From NCBI GenBank assembly GCA_964647625.1, contig CAZYHZ010000022.1, positions 1 to 63,203 of the forward strand: DNA of 63,203 nt, read 5' to 3'. Shown in pieces: positions 8,701 to 16,095 of the stretch (its first letter is position 1; each line of letters begins with the position of its first letter). The position numbers and the translations under genes are program-made. The DNA is from DASRJG01 sp964647625 (GTDB lineage: Bacteria > Acidobacteriota > Polarisedimenticolia > Polarisedimenticolales > DASRJG01). The notes beneath the pieces are model-generated. The model saw only the letters and a list, made by a program, of their open reading frames with translations, was not told the origin of the DNA and made no database searches.

Positions 8701-9935
8701 TGAACCTCGGCCCTCAGACCAACGAGTTCGTTTTCGGGAGTGCGCTGCGAGAACAGCCGACCGTGGTGCTCGAAGCCCCCACCATGAGCTCTCAGATTCA
8801 GGTGTGGCGGTTAAACCTTGGACCGCAGTGGCATGCCACCCTGAGCGGCATCCCAGTCGTCAGCCGGCTCGACGAGCGCTCGCAATGGCTACCGGAGTGG
8901 CGCCCGTGGCCCGGCGAGAAGGTCACGCTTGCGCTCGAGAAACCTGTCGGGATCGAAGGCCAGACGCTTACGCTCGACGGCAGCTCACTCACCGTGACGC
9001 CAGGTATCCGCGCCACGGACAACACACTGACGTTGTCGCTACGCTCGAGCCTCGGAGGACAGCACGTTCTAAAGCTCCCCGAAGGCGCGGCCTTGCAACG
9101 CGTGGAGATTGACGGCGAGACTCAGCCGATCCGCCTCGAAGGAAGGGAGATCAAGCTGCCCATCCATCCAGGCTCTCAGACCGTTACCACCGTTTGGCGC
9201 GAAGCCCGGGGGATGGGACTCCGGTTCACAACCTCCGCGATCGACGTCGGAACGCGCGGGGTCAACGGGATGATCGACGTTACCCTTCCTGAGGGTCGAT
9301 GGCTCTTGTTGGTTGGAGGCCCGACGCTTGGACCGGCAGTCCTGATTTGGGGAATCGTGATCGCGCTCGCGCTGATCGCATACGGGCTCGCGCGAGTTCC
9401 GGTGACACCGCTTGGGACCGGGCAGTGGTTCTTGCTTGCGCTGGGCTTGACCCAAGCACCGCTCTCGATCGGAATAATCGTCGCTGGGTGGTTCTTCCTC
9501 TCCGGGCTCCGCAAACGCTACAGCACCGAGTTCGTGAAGAGCGGCCTGTTCCACGTCGGACAGGTTGCGCTGGCGTGCTGGACGATCGCGGCGCTGGTCA
9601 GCCTTTTCGTTGCCGTGGAAAGCGGCTTGCTGGGTTACCCGGACATGCAAGTGACGGGGAATGGCTCCAACAATCTTCTTCTTCGCTGGTATCAAGACCG
9701 CACGAGCGCGGTGCTGCCGACTGCCTGGGTGGTCTCCATTCCTCTGCTCGCGTACCGCGTGCTGATGCTCGCTTGGGCGCTCTGGCTCGCGTTCTCCCTC
9801 CTCAACTGGCTGAAATGGGGCTGGGGATGCTTCAGCGAAAGCGGCTACTGGCGGAAGATCCGCATACCCGCTCTGCGCAGATCCGAGAAGAGCCCGCCGC
9901 CGCCCGCTATTGAAAACCCGGACGGTGGGGCGTGA
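5733..9935 (+). CDS. Large membrane-anchored periplasmic protein with duplicated beta-domains, unknown function
   Basis: A 1400-residue protein. ATG 5733 follows a GGAG site and starts a signal peptide (VVCGAVLVASSVFAA). A beta-rich domain follows, then a cluster of hydrophobic helices around residues 485-585. Next come a polyproline run of eight Pro and a Gly-rich GGVIGGVPGSG linker resembling those of TonB proteins. A second signal-like helix (about residues 750-775, ending PPARAAE) leads into another beta-rich domain, and helices close the C-terminus. The two beta domains look homologous (IPLPGD and IPLPCG; NELPENLPMP and DTVQLPFPLRP). No enzymatic motif is seen. Its stop abuts the next gene's ATG, so they are co-translated. 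Confidence 0.75.
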   Translation: MVRTSRGQSLWPAVVCGAVLVASSVFAAPLDKQDVPAGIRDWIPWALHDAGDKQCPFFYNDGETRQCSWPSRLTILARDKGATFSVEVAVFRTIWIPLPGDAKHWPLDVRLSGKAIPIVAVDEQPGVRLAAGHHLITGAFSWNELPENLPMPSAVGLVALTLNGTSIASPAIDEAGRLWLSKTSKGEIGAERLDVHVGRLITDDIPATLTTNVELVASGKSREILLPHALLPEFVPMSLDSVLPARLEPDGALRVQIRPGRWTIRATGRHMTPLRSLTLPPRGEAFAATDEAWAFEARAQNRLVTVEGVSAVDPQQTTLPKEWKQFPTYLIRQGDTMRLNETKRGDPDPAPDQLTLERNIWLDFDGRGYTVQDRIGGTVSRSWRLEMAPPQRVGRVTIDGAAQYITRLASSGSAGVEIRRGQADLSADSRIDEPNRTLSATGWGTDFNSLSATLHLPPGWRLIHASGVDQASQSWWEQWTLLDLFLVLLIAVAAHRLFGWRWGAVAFLALLLSFHETGAPIWAWLNLLLAAALFRVLPVGRARTVAGAYGVFAMVLVAILLIPFVVNQIRQAIYPSLERSWQVMTAERAEHASDVVAMRMVPPPPPPPPIAKTAPATSAVTIAKQRKNVPSSEEGVAGGVIGGVPGSGESEPMQSFGYVSVPSKSSSLYQLEPETKIQTGPGLPTWRWSAVSLTWSGPVEHTQMIRLWLVSPVMEAFLTALRLVLLVLLLVRVGRSAKEEFQGLRAGAMATIVAGSMFLVTLGAPPARAAEIPSKELIGELRDNLLAPPDCLPECADISRLRIMASQNSLQLRLEAHADADTAIPLPCGAQQWLPSQVLVDGAPAAGLLRDDAGGLWLQLAKGVHQVTMEGSLFARDTVQLPFPLRPRHVDAELQGFTLDGLGADGEPRESVLLTRESRHGGSPAEGPAGSLPPFVRVERTLLLGLTWQLETRVSRAGPRNAPVLVAVPLLPGESVTQGEVPVEKGAALVNLGPQTNEFVFGSALREQPTVVLEAPTMSSQIQVWRLNLGPQWHATLSGIPVVSRLDERSQWLPEWRPWPGEKVTLALEKPVGIEGQTLTLDGSSLTVTPGIRATDNTLTLSLRSSLGGQHVLKLPEGAALQRVEIDGETQPIRLEGREIKLPIHPGSQTVTTVWREARGMGLRFTTSAIDVGTRGVNGMIDVTLPEGRWLLLVGGPTLGPAVLIWGIVIALALIAYGLARVPVTPLGTGQWFLLALGLTQAPLSIGIIVAGWFFLSGLRKRYSTEFVKSGLFHVGQVALACWTIAALVSLFVAVESGLLGYPDMQVTGNGSNNLLLRWYQDRTSAVLPTAWVVSIPLLAYRVLMLAWALWLAFSLLNWLKWGWGCFSESGYWRKIRIPALRRSEKSPPPPAIENPDGGA

Positions 9936-10877
9936 ATGGACCGCAGCCAGCTCGGTGGCCACGCGTGCTCAGGTCCGAGTGAGCGTAGTCGCGCTCCTCC
10001 GGTGCCAATGACAATTCGAATTCTCTGGATCCGCTCCGTCATTGCCCTCGGAGTCGCTGCACTCATTGTGGCCGCTTGCTCCTGGATGCTCGGCTCACAA
10101 CTCCTTGCGCCAGCCAATCACTCAGTTCCGCTTCCGGTTGGTTTTCCAGCTCAGGTCGTTTCGATTCCCGGAAACGGCCACGCGATCGCAGGCTGGTGGC
10201 TGGACAAGGGCCACGATTCGCCGATCGTCCTGCTCCTTCCGGCCATCCGCGCGGACCGCTCCTCGATGGTGTCTCGGGCGCAGCTCTTGATCGGCCATGG
10301 GTTCTCGGTTCTCCTAATCGACCTTCAGGGGCATGGCGAGACGCCGGGCGACGCGATCACCTTGGGGTGGCGTGAATCGGCCGATGTCGAGGCTGCTCAC
10401 GATTGGCTGCGGCGAACCGCGCCCTCGCGTCGCATTGGGGTTGTAGGTTGCTCGCTCGGCGGCGCTGCCGTTCTACTCGGTCGTCAACCCGCGAGCTTTG
10501 ATGCAGTCGTCCTCGAAGCCGTGTATCCCCGCGTCGACCGCGCGGTCGAGAACCGGATACGAATGCGACTGGGGCCGTTCGCGCCGCTGCTCGCGCCGCT
10601 TCTCATCATGCAGCTTCAACCTCGACTGCACGTCTCGCCCCATGACCTCGAGCCGATTCGCTCGATCAACCGCCTCGGGTCACCCGTCCTCGTGGTTGCC
10701 GGATCGCGCGACGAGCACACGACGCTCGCTGAGTCCGAAGAGCTATTTCACGCGGCGGTGCAGCCCAAGCGCCTCTGGGTGGTCGACGGCGCGCGCCACC
10801 AGGACTTCCTGGCTTTTGACCCCGAAGGATACAGGACCGAGGTCGTCGGATTCCTCCTGGACCACCTGAAGCCTTGA
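9936..10877 (+). CDS. Membrane-anchored alpha/beta hydrolase
   Basis: A 313-residue alpha/beta hydrolase of the COG1073 type. The nucleophile elbow is GCSLGG. A strand-loop around GSRDEHTT supplies the acidic residue and GARHQDF the histidine, giving a plausible Ser-Asp-His triad. An N-terminal hydrophobic segment (SVIALGVAALIVAACSW) anchors it or acts as a lipoprotein signal. ATG 9936 directly follows the previous stop codon. An internal ATG at 10008 would give a cleaner N-terminus and may be the real start. It is presumably translated together with the 1400-residue membrane protein and may act at the same site. Substrate unknown. Confidence 0.8.
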   Translation: MDRSQLGGHACSGPSERSRAPPVPMTIRILWIRSVIALGVAALIVAACSWMLGSQLLAPANHSVPLPVGFPAQVVSIPGNGHAIAGWWLDKGHDSPIVLLLPAIRADRSSMVSRAQLLIGHGFSVLLIDLQGHGETPGDAITLGWRESADVEAAHDWLRRTAPSRRIGVVGCSLGGAAVLLGRQPASFDAVVLEAVYPRVDRAVENRIRMRLGPFAPLLAPLLIMQLQPRLHVSPHDLEPIRSINRLGSPVLVVAGSRDEHTTLAESEELFHAAVQPKRLWVVDGARHQDFLAFDPEGYRTEVVGFLLDHLKP

Positions 10878-10922
10878 TCGCGTTCGTGTGAGCACCTGGA
10901 GGCGACGCGACCAAGGATTTCC

Positions 10923-10951
10923 TTGCCGCCCCCCCGCTTTCGCGATAGGTT
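10923..10951 (+). promoter_or_regulatory. Weak sigma70-like promoter candidate
   Basis: TTGCCG and TAGGTT with a 17-bp spacer lie 29 bp upstream of the ATG of the cysteine-rich protein at 10980. The match is weak and rests only on spacing and position. Confidence 0.2.
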
Positions 10952-10979
10952 CCTGTCAACGGTTTTTCAGGGGCGCACC

Positions 10980-12125
10980 ATGAAACACATACGGGCCTTG
11001 AGTTGGTGCGGCCACGGCAGCGTGGCTGTGGCTGCAGCAATCGCCCTGTCCTGGAGCATCGCCTTCGCGCAGACGCCGGGCGAAGTCCCGCAAATCGCCT
11101 GGTGCGGCGGGGCGAACGCGTGCCTGCAGTGGGGGCCCGTTGCGTCCGCCTCGCGCTACCAGATCGTCAGAGGCGCGCCGTCCGCATTTCCCGCGTTGCT
11201 GAATTCCGGGTTCGATTCGTGCCAGCGCCTCGTCGTGCAGCCGACCGGCACGCTGGGGTTGTCCGAAACACCGCCGGCCGGGGGAATGTTCTGGTATCTC
11301 GTCGACGCCGTGAACGTGTGCGGCCAGGGTGCGTGGGGAAACGCGACCGCCGGATCCCGAATCGTCAACCCCGGGTACAACTGCGAGCCCATGTGCGCCG
11401 ATACGGCGGTGGACGGCGTCGAGACGGACGTCGATTGCGGTGGCGGAACCTGCGCACCGTGCGCGGACGCGCACAACTGTATCGTCGCGAGCGACTGCGC
11501 GAGCAATGTCTGCTTCGGAGGAGTCTGTCAGAGCCCCTCGTGTTCCGATGCCGTCCAAAACGGCGGTGAAACCGCAGTCGATTGCGGAGGCGCATCGTGC
11601 GCCCCCTGTGCAAACGGCCAGCCGTGTTGCGTCGCGAGCGACTGCCAGAGCGCGACGTGCAGCGCGGGCGTCTGCACGCTCTCCGCCTGCATGAACGGCG
11701 TCATCGACGGCTTCGAGACCGATGTCGATTGCGGCGGTGGGGTCTGTCCTCGATGTGGGGACAGCAAGCATTGCGCGCTGAACTCGGACTGCACGAGCAA
11801 CATCTGCACGCTCGGACTCTGCCGGCCTGCGTCGTGCAGTGACGGCGTCAAGAACGGCAACGAGACGGACATCGACTGCGGTGGGCTGTGCGTTCCTTGC
11901 GGCCAGGGGAAGCACTGCAACGTCGGTGCGGACTGCGGAACCGCCAAATGTGTCGACGGTGTCTGCTGCAACACCTCGTGTAACGGACTCTGCCAGGCCT
12001 GCACGACGGCGAAGAAAGGCAGCGGCGCCGACGGTACCTGCGGAAACATTCAGGCCGGGTCCGATCCGGACAACGAATGCGCGGGAAGCTCGACGTGCAA
12101 CGGAGTAGGCGGTTGCGGACCGTGA
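10980..12125 (+). CDS. Secreted cysteine-rich repeat protein with N-terminal fibronectin-like domain
   Basis: 381 residues from ATG 10980. A signal peptide (ending SIAFA before QTPGEV) is followed by a ~110-residue domain of the family shared across this window (GEVPQIAWCGGANACLQW; a YQIVRG strand; FWYLVDAVNVCGQGAWG). Then come four ~49-residue repeats with the pattern C-x-G-V-x-x-G-x-ETDVDCGG, C-x-x-C, SDC and GxC, and a divergent Cys-rich tail. About 45 cysteines imply a disulphide-stabilised extracellular protein. Such repeats occur in myxobacterial and acidobacterial surface proteins of unknown role. Start choice: the signal peptide begins here, and upstream in-frame residues are Arg/Pro-rich. 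Confidence 0.85.
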   Translation: MKHIRALSWCGHGSVAVAAAIALSWSIAFAQTPGEVPQIAWCGGANACLQWGPVASASRYQIVRGAPSAFPALLNSGFDSCQRLVVQPTGTLGLSETPPAGGMFWYLVDAVNVCGQGAWGNATAGSRIVNPGYNCEPMCADTAVDGVETDVDCGGGTCAPCADAHNCIVASDCASNVCFGGVCQSPSCSDAVQNGGETAVDCGGASCAPCANGQPCCVASDCQSATCSAGVCTLSACMNGVIDGFETDVDCGGGVCPRCGDSKHCALNSDCTSNICTLGLCRPASCSDGVKNGNETDIDCGGLCVPCGQGKHCNVGADCGTAKCVDGVCCNTSCNGLCQACTTAKKGSGADGTCGNIQAGSDPDNECAGSSTCNGVGGCGP

Positions 12126-12148
12126 AACCCGCTGCTGCCTGTCCGTGA

Positions 12149-12393
12149 CCGGGCGCGACGGCCGTTCGAGTTCGATCACATCAAGAAAGCCGAGGACCCA
12201 AAGTCAAGAGACGACTTGCCGATGTAGTAACCGTATTTGCGGTCAGCCTGATCGTCTCCGGACTCGTCAGTGTGCTTTGGAGCATCGTCGTCCACGGAAT
12301 GCGCACCGTAGACTGGGAGACGTCGTTTCGATTCGCGATCGCTCTCGGCATCATCGTCCCATGGATCGGGACGCGAAAGGCTGCGCGCAAGTA
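12149..12393 (+). pseudogene. Small two-helix membrane protein remnant without a normal start codon
   Basis: A frame ending at TAA 12391-12393 encodes a convincing small membrane protein. It has KVKRRLADVVTVFAVSLI, then a helix, a VDWETSFRFA loop, a second helix and a RKAARK tail, resembling short DUF2798-like proteins. The expected start before KVKRRL would be near 12200, but no ATG, GTG or TTG lies in frame back to the stop at 12146. The gene is either a decayed copy, uses a rare start such as CTG/ATT, or has lost its start to a mutation or sequencing error. Confidence 0.35.
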
Positions 12394-12406
12394 ACGACCC
12401 CGCGTG

Positions 12407-13309
12407 TCAGGAGCACACACCGGTGACGCACGTCGTTCCGCTTTCGCAAACGTGTCCGCAGGCGCCGCAGTTCGCCGGGTCGGTCGCCACGTTGGCGCAT
12501 CCCGACGGGCAGGAGACGTCCCCGGCGGGACAGACGCACGTTCCAGACGTGCACGACGCGCCCGAGGGGCAGACGAGGCCGCAGCTACCGCAGTTTGCCG
12601 GATCGGTCGCCACGTTGGCACATCCCGACGGGCAGCTGACGTCGCCGGCCGGACAGACGCACGTTCCCGACGTGCAAGACGCGCCCGAGGGACAGACGTG
12701 GCCGCAGGCACCGCAGTTCGCCGGATCGGTCGCCACGTTGGCGCACCCCGATGGGCAGCTGACGTCGCCGGGCGGACAGACGCACGTTCCCGACGTGCAC
12801 GACGCGCCCGAGGGACAAACGTGTCCGCAGCTACCGCAGTTCGCCGGATCGGTCGCCACGTTGGCACATCCCGACGGGCAGCTGACGTCGCCGGCCGGAC
12901 AGACGCACGTTCCCGACGTGCATGACGCGCCCGCGGGACAGACGTGGCCGCACGCGCCGCAGTTTGCCGGATCGGTCGCCACGTTGGCGCATCCCGACGG
13001 GCAGGCGATATCCCCCGCCGGGCAAACGTCCGTGACGAGATAGAAGAAGATCGAACCCGCAGGCGGCGTATTGGTCCAGTTGTGCCCGGAGGTCGCGCCC
13101 AGCTCGTCCGCAGTGGAATCGACCGTTGCAGCGTTCGTCCCTCCGAACACGTAGTACGTCGGCGAGCCACCGGTCCATTGAAGCGAGATCGCGGGTGGCG
13201 TTCCCTTGGCGACGGTGAGCGAGATGCCGTCGGCCGCCTTGGCAGAGCCGGCCACGATCAGTGCGAGGCTCAGCAGAGCGAGTCGTGCGATCTTGCGGCG
13301 CCGCATCAT
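12407..13309 (-). CDS. Secreted protein of five near-identical 41-residue Cys-rich repeats with N-terminal fibronectin-like domain
   Basis: 300 residues from ATG 13309, with GGAGGA upstream. The signal peptide ends near SAKA. Residues ~27-95 are a short version of the shared domain (ISLQWTGG, YYVFGG, GSIFFYLVTDVCP). The last 205 residues are exactly five 41-residue repeats (CPAGDVSCPSGC, NVATDPANCGACG, HVCPSGASC, TSGTC), 8 Cys each. The repeats run to the last residue of the protein. It is transcribed divergently from the related protein at 13546. An extracellular structural or adhesive role is likely but inferred. Confidence 0.85.
   Translation of the reverse strand: MMRRRKIARLALLSLALIVAGSAKAADGISLTVAKGTPPAISLQWTGGSPTYYVFGGTNAATVDSTADELGATSGHNWTNTPPAGSIFFYLVTDVCPAGDIACPSGCANVATDPANCGACGHVCPAGASCTSGTCVCPAGDVSCPSGCANVATDPANCGSCGHVCPSGASCTSGTCVCPPGDVSCPSGCANVATDPANCGACGHVCPSGASCTSGTCVCPAGDVSCPSGCANVATDPANCGSCGLVCPSGASCTSGTCVCPAGDVSCPSGCANVATDPANCGACGHVCESGTTCVTGVCS
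12410..13024 (-). repeat. Five tandem 123-bp coding repeats
   Basis: The landmark CAGTT(C/T)GCCGG recurs at 12468, 12591, 12714, 12837 and 12960, exactly 123 bp apart. The copies are nearly identical in DNA, so the array expanded recently or is homogenised. Alternate copies share variants (Ser or Ala before CGHVC), hinting at duplication of a two-unit block. Confidence 0.95.
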
Positions 13310-13335
13310 CGAAGGGTTCCTCCGCTTGCATAGTT

Positions 13336-13364
13336 CGTGTACTCGTGGACCCGCGCCGCGTCAA
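13336..13364 (-). promoter_or_regulatory. Sigma70-like promoter for the 12407-13309 gene
   Basis: TTGACG (13364-13359) and TACACG (13341-13336) are separated by 17 bp, placing the start site roughly 20 nt before ATG 13309. CTTGACGCG-N14-GTACACGAAC is almost repeated at 28549-28577. Confidence 0.5.
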
Positions 13365-13396
13365 GAAGCATTGCGGCCGCACCATCCTCGTCGAGT

Positions 13397-13413
13397 GTGC
13401 AAATCCGCCACAC
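13397..13413 (-). promoter_or_regulatory. Shared 17-bp intergenic motif, copy A
   Basis: On the minus strand it reads GTGTGGCGGATTTGCAC. With flanks it is a perfect 7-bp inverted repeat, GAGTGTG-N9-CACACTC (13393-13415). It lies about 85 bp upstream of ATG 13309, in the region shared by two divergent secreted-protein genes. Five relatives are listed elsewhere in this annotation. Confidence 0.5.
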
Positions 13414-13469
13414 TCGGCATCAGGATGCGGTCGGGAAACGCAAGAGCCTCTAGGGAGCGGCGAAATCCC

Positions 13470-13498
13470 TTGACACCGGCTCCAACTCTGCGGACAAA
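13470..13498 (+). promoter_or_regulatory. Promoter candidate for the 13546 gene
   Basis: TTGACA matches the -35 consensus perfectly. A weak GACAAA hexamer follows at 17 bp, 47 bp before ATG 13546. Confidence 0.35.
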
Positions 13499-13545
13499 GG
13501 ATGCGACGATCGCGCCGGTTGCGCATCGGTGAATCGAGGGGTGCT

Positions 13546-15399
13546 ATGCGTGACGCTTCCATCGTTGGGGCAATCCGTCCGCTGAGCATCGCGGCGATCG
13601 CGGCCGCGTGTGTGCTGGCTGCGGTTCCAAGCCTCGCCCAGGTTCCCGGCGAAGTTCAGAACGTGACCTGGTGCGCCGGCGCGAAGGACTGCCTGCAATG
13701 GTCGTCGTCGGGAGGTGCGACCCAGTACTTCATTTACCGAGGCGAGCAGTCGAGCGTGGCGTGCCTCGTCAACGCGCCCCTCGATTCGTGCCTGGAAAGC
13801 ACGTTCGCCACGAACACGACCGGCTCCGGCGCGATCACCGAGAACCCCGCGCCGGGACGGTTCTACTGGTTTCTCGTGACGTCGGACAACGCCAGCGGCG
13901 AAGGCCCGAGCGGAAGCGCGCGGCTCGCCGGCGCGGCGCAGCCGCGGATTCGGAACACGTCGGGAACCTGTCCGTCATCGTGCGCGGCCGCCGGCGGCGT
14001 CTGCTCGGTTTCGAGCGACTGTTGTAGCGCGCATTGCGCCACGCCGTGCGCCGCGCAGTGTTGCGCGCCGGCGGGTGCGCTGTGTTCGCAGAACTCGGAT
14101 TGCTGCAGCTCCATGTGCTCCGGCGGCCTCTGCCTGCAATGCCTCGGTTTGGGTCAATCGTGCAGCTCGTCCGCGACGTGCTGCAGCGGCAATTGCGCCG
14201 GCGGTGTCTGCGTCGCGCCGTGTCAGCCGAACGGCGCGGGGTGCGCGGGGAACGGCGACTGCTGCAGCGGGGTGTGCACCGGGGGAAGCTGCCAGCCGTG
14301 CCTTTCGACCGGGGGTTTCTGCACCACCGGAAGCCAGTGCTGCAGCGGGACGTGCACGGCGAATCAGTGCCAGGCGTGCGAGGCGAACGGATACTCCTGC
14401 GTCACGGGGAGCCAATGCTGCAGCGGCGTGTGCACGGGCGGCCAATGCGTTCCGCTCGTGTGCAGCCCGCCGTACGCCGATTGCAACATGAATCCGCTGG
14501 ACGGGTGCGAGATCAACACGTCGAACGACACGCAGAACTGCGGCAACTGCGGTCACATCTGTTTCACGCAGAACGCGACGTCGGGCTGCGTCAGTGGCGC
14601 CTGCACCGTCGGCACCTGCAATTCCGGCTACGCCAACTGCAACGGCCTCCAGAGCGACGGGTGCGAGGTCTACGTCAACGGCGACGCGAACAATTGCGGC
14701 GCCTGCGGCGCGGCCTGCTCGAGCAACAACGTCCCCTCACCGACGTGCACCTTCGGAACGTGCAACGGAGCCTGCGCCACCGGTTACGCCGACTGCGACG
14801 GAAACGAACGGACCAATGGTTGCGAGGTGAACCTCACGACGAGCCCCACCAACTGCGGCGGGTGTGGGACGGTCTGTTCGGGCAACAACATCCCCACCCC
14901 GACATGCGCGTCCGGAACGTGCAACGGCACGTGCGCCACCGGGTTCGCCGACTGCAACGGCAACAAGAAGGTCGACGGCTGCGAGACCGGCATTGCGACC
15001 GACCCCGCCAACTGCGGCGGCTGTGGAGTCGTCTGTTCGAGCAACCACGTTCCCACACCGACGTGCAGCTCCGGAACGTGCAGCGGCCTATGCGCTGCCG
15101 GGTACGCGGACTGCAACTTGAACAAACAGTCGGATGGTTGCGAGGTCAGCATTGCGACCGACCCCAACAATTGCGGCGCCTGCGGGATCGCCTGCTCGAG
15201 CAACAACATCCCCACCCCGACGTGCAGCTCCGGATCCTGCAGCGGGGCCTGCGCCACCGGGTTCGCGGATTGCGACAACAACAAGCAGTCGAACGGGTGC
15301 GAGGTCAATCTCAACACCAACAACAACAATTGCGGGAGCTGCGGGCACGTCTGCCCGCCGGCGACCTTCTGCGTCTCGGGGGGCTGCTTCGCCCCGTGA
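13546..15399 (+). CDS. Secreted two-repeat-type cysteine-rich protein with N-terminal fibronectin-like domain
   Basis: 617 residues. ATG 13546 follows GAGGGG. The signal peptide ends at SLAQ before VPGEVQNVTWCAGAKDCLQW, the shared domain, which ends at NTSGTCP. Residues ~145-310 hold about six disulphide motifs of the form C-x-x-x-SDCCS-x-xC-x-GGxC. From ~310 to the end are six to seven longer repeats (GYADCNxNxxDGCEV, NCGxCGxxCSSNN, PTPTCSSGTC). Over 80 cysteines imply export and oxidation. No catalytic domain is visible. It is the longest of the three proteins that begin with the PGEV-type domain. It lies 99 bp upstream of the ECF sigma gene. Confidence 0.85.
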   Translation: MRDASIVGAIRPLSIAAIAAACVLAAVPSLAQVPGEVQNVTWCAGAKDCLQWSSSGGATQYFIYRGEQSSVACLVNAPLDSCLESTFATNTTGSGAITENPAPGRFYWFLVTSDNASGEGPSGSARLAGAAQPRIRNTSGTCPSSCAAAGGVCSVSSDCCSAHCATPCAAQCCAPAGALCSQNSDCCSSMCSGGLCLQCLGLGQSCSSSATCCSGNCAGGVCVAPCQPNGAGCAGNGDCCSGVCTGGSCQPCLSTGGFCTTGSQCCSGTCTANQCQACEANGYSCVTGSQCCSGVCTGGQCVPLVCSPPYADCNMNPLDGCEINTSNDTQNCGNCGHICFTQNATSGCVSGACTVGTCNSGYANCNGLQSDGCEVYVNGDANNCGACGAACSSNNVPSPTCTFGTCNGACATGYADCDGNERTNGCEVNLTTSPTNCGGCGTVCSGNNIPTPTCASGTCNGTCATGFADCNGNKKVDGCETGIATDPANCGGCGVVCSSNHVPTPTCSSGTCSGLCAAGYADCNLNKQSDGCEVSIATDPNNCGACGIACSSNNIPTPTCSSGSCSGACATGFADCDNNKQSNGCEVNLNTNNNNCGSCGHVCPPATFCVSGGCFAP

Positions 15400-15498
15400 G
15401 GGCGCCGCGCGGGGAGTCATCCGATTCGGGGGCGGCTGTCGTAGTCTAGTCAGGCCGACGCCGACCAGGAACGCGAGCCGGCCGAGGAAGGGCGGAGG

Positions 15499-16095
15499 GT
15501 GGGTTTGAGCCCCGGAGCCGATCGGTCTGCCGACGACGATTTCGCGCTGATGGATGCGGTCGCATCCCGCGACCAGGGGGCCTTGTCCCTCCTGTACGAC
15601 AGGCACGCGTCGGCCGTCATGGGCGTCTGCGTCAGGATCCTGAGGGACCGGGGCGAGGCCGAAGAAGTCACCGGGGACGTGTTCGTCGAGGTGTGGCAGC
15701 GAGCGACCCGATACGACCCGACGCGCGGTCATCCCATCGCTTATCTCTTGAACCTCGCGCGCAGCCGCGCCATTGACCGCCTCCGGACGCGGCCGCGCCT
15801 CCTGCGCGCCGTCGAGAATGCCGACGAACGACCCGTCGAGGCGGTCGCCACGGGCAGCCCGTTCGCCGACGCGCGGACGGGACAGATGCGCGCCCACATC
15901 GAGCGGGCGCTCTCCGGGCTGATTCCGGAACAGAAACGTGCGCTGACTCTCGCCTACTTCGACGGCATGAGCCACGCCGAGATCGCCTCGACGCTCGGCG
16001 AGCCCCTGGGCACCGTGAAGTCACGAATTCGGCAGGGCCTGCTTCACCTGCGGGAATCGCTGGATGCCTTGTACGGCGGAGGAGCGCTCTCGTGA
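15499..16095 (+). CDS. ECF-type RNA polymerase sigma factor
   Basis: 198 residues. Region 2 is clear (LSLLYDRHASAV, VTGDVFVEVWQRA, YLLNLARSRAIDRLR). Region 4 carries the helix-turn-helix (LTLAYFDGMSHAEIAS, LGTVKSRIRQGLLHLRE). It would direct RNA polymerase to a stress- or envelope-linked regulon. The start is GTG 15499 or TTG 15505; the latter has better spacing from GGAGG. The stop overlaps the anti-sigma start as GTGA, so the two are translationally coupled. The adjacent YHYH and cupredoxin genes are plausible targets, but no promoter consensus could be matched. Confidence 0.92.
   Translation: MGLSPGADRSADDDFALMDAVASRDQGALSLLYDRHASAVMGVCVRILRDRGEAEEVTGDVFVEVWQRATRYDPTRGHPIAYLLNLARSRAIDRLRTRPRLLRAVENADERPVEAVATGSPFADARTGQMRAHIERALSGLIPEQKRALTLAYFDGMSHAEIASTLGEPLGTVKSRIRQGLLHLRESLDALYGGGALS

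Noticed and set aside
12410..13024. CRISPR-like array
   Set aside because: The 123-bp units are contiguous, without spacers, and code for a Cys-rich protein in one frame.
14034..15449. Long second frame inside the Cys-rich gene at 13546
   Set aside because: Arg-rich, without a family or ribosome site; a by-product of GC-rich repeats. The overlapping frame has a signal peptide and ordered Cys repeats.
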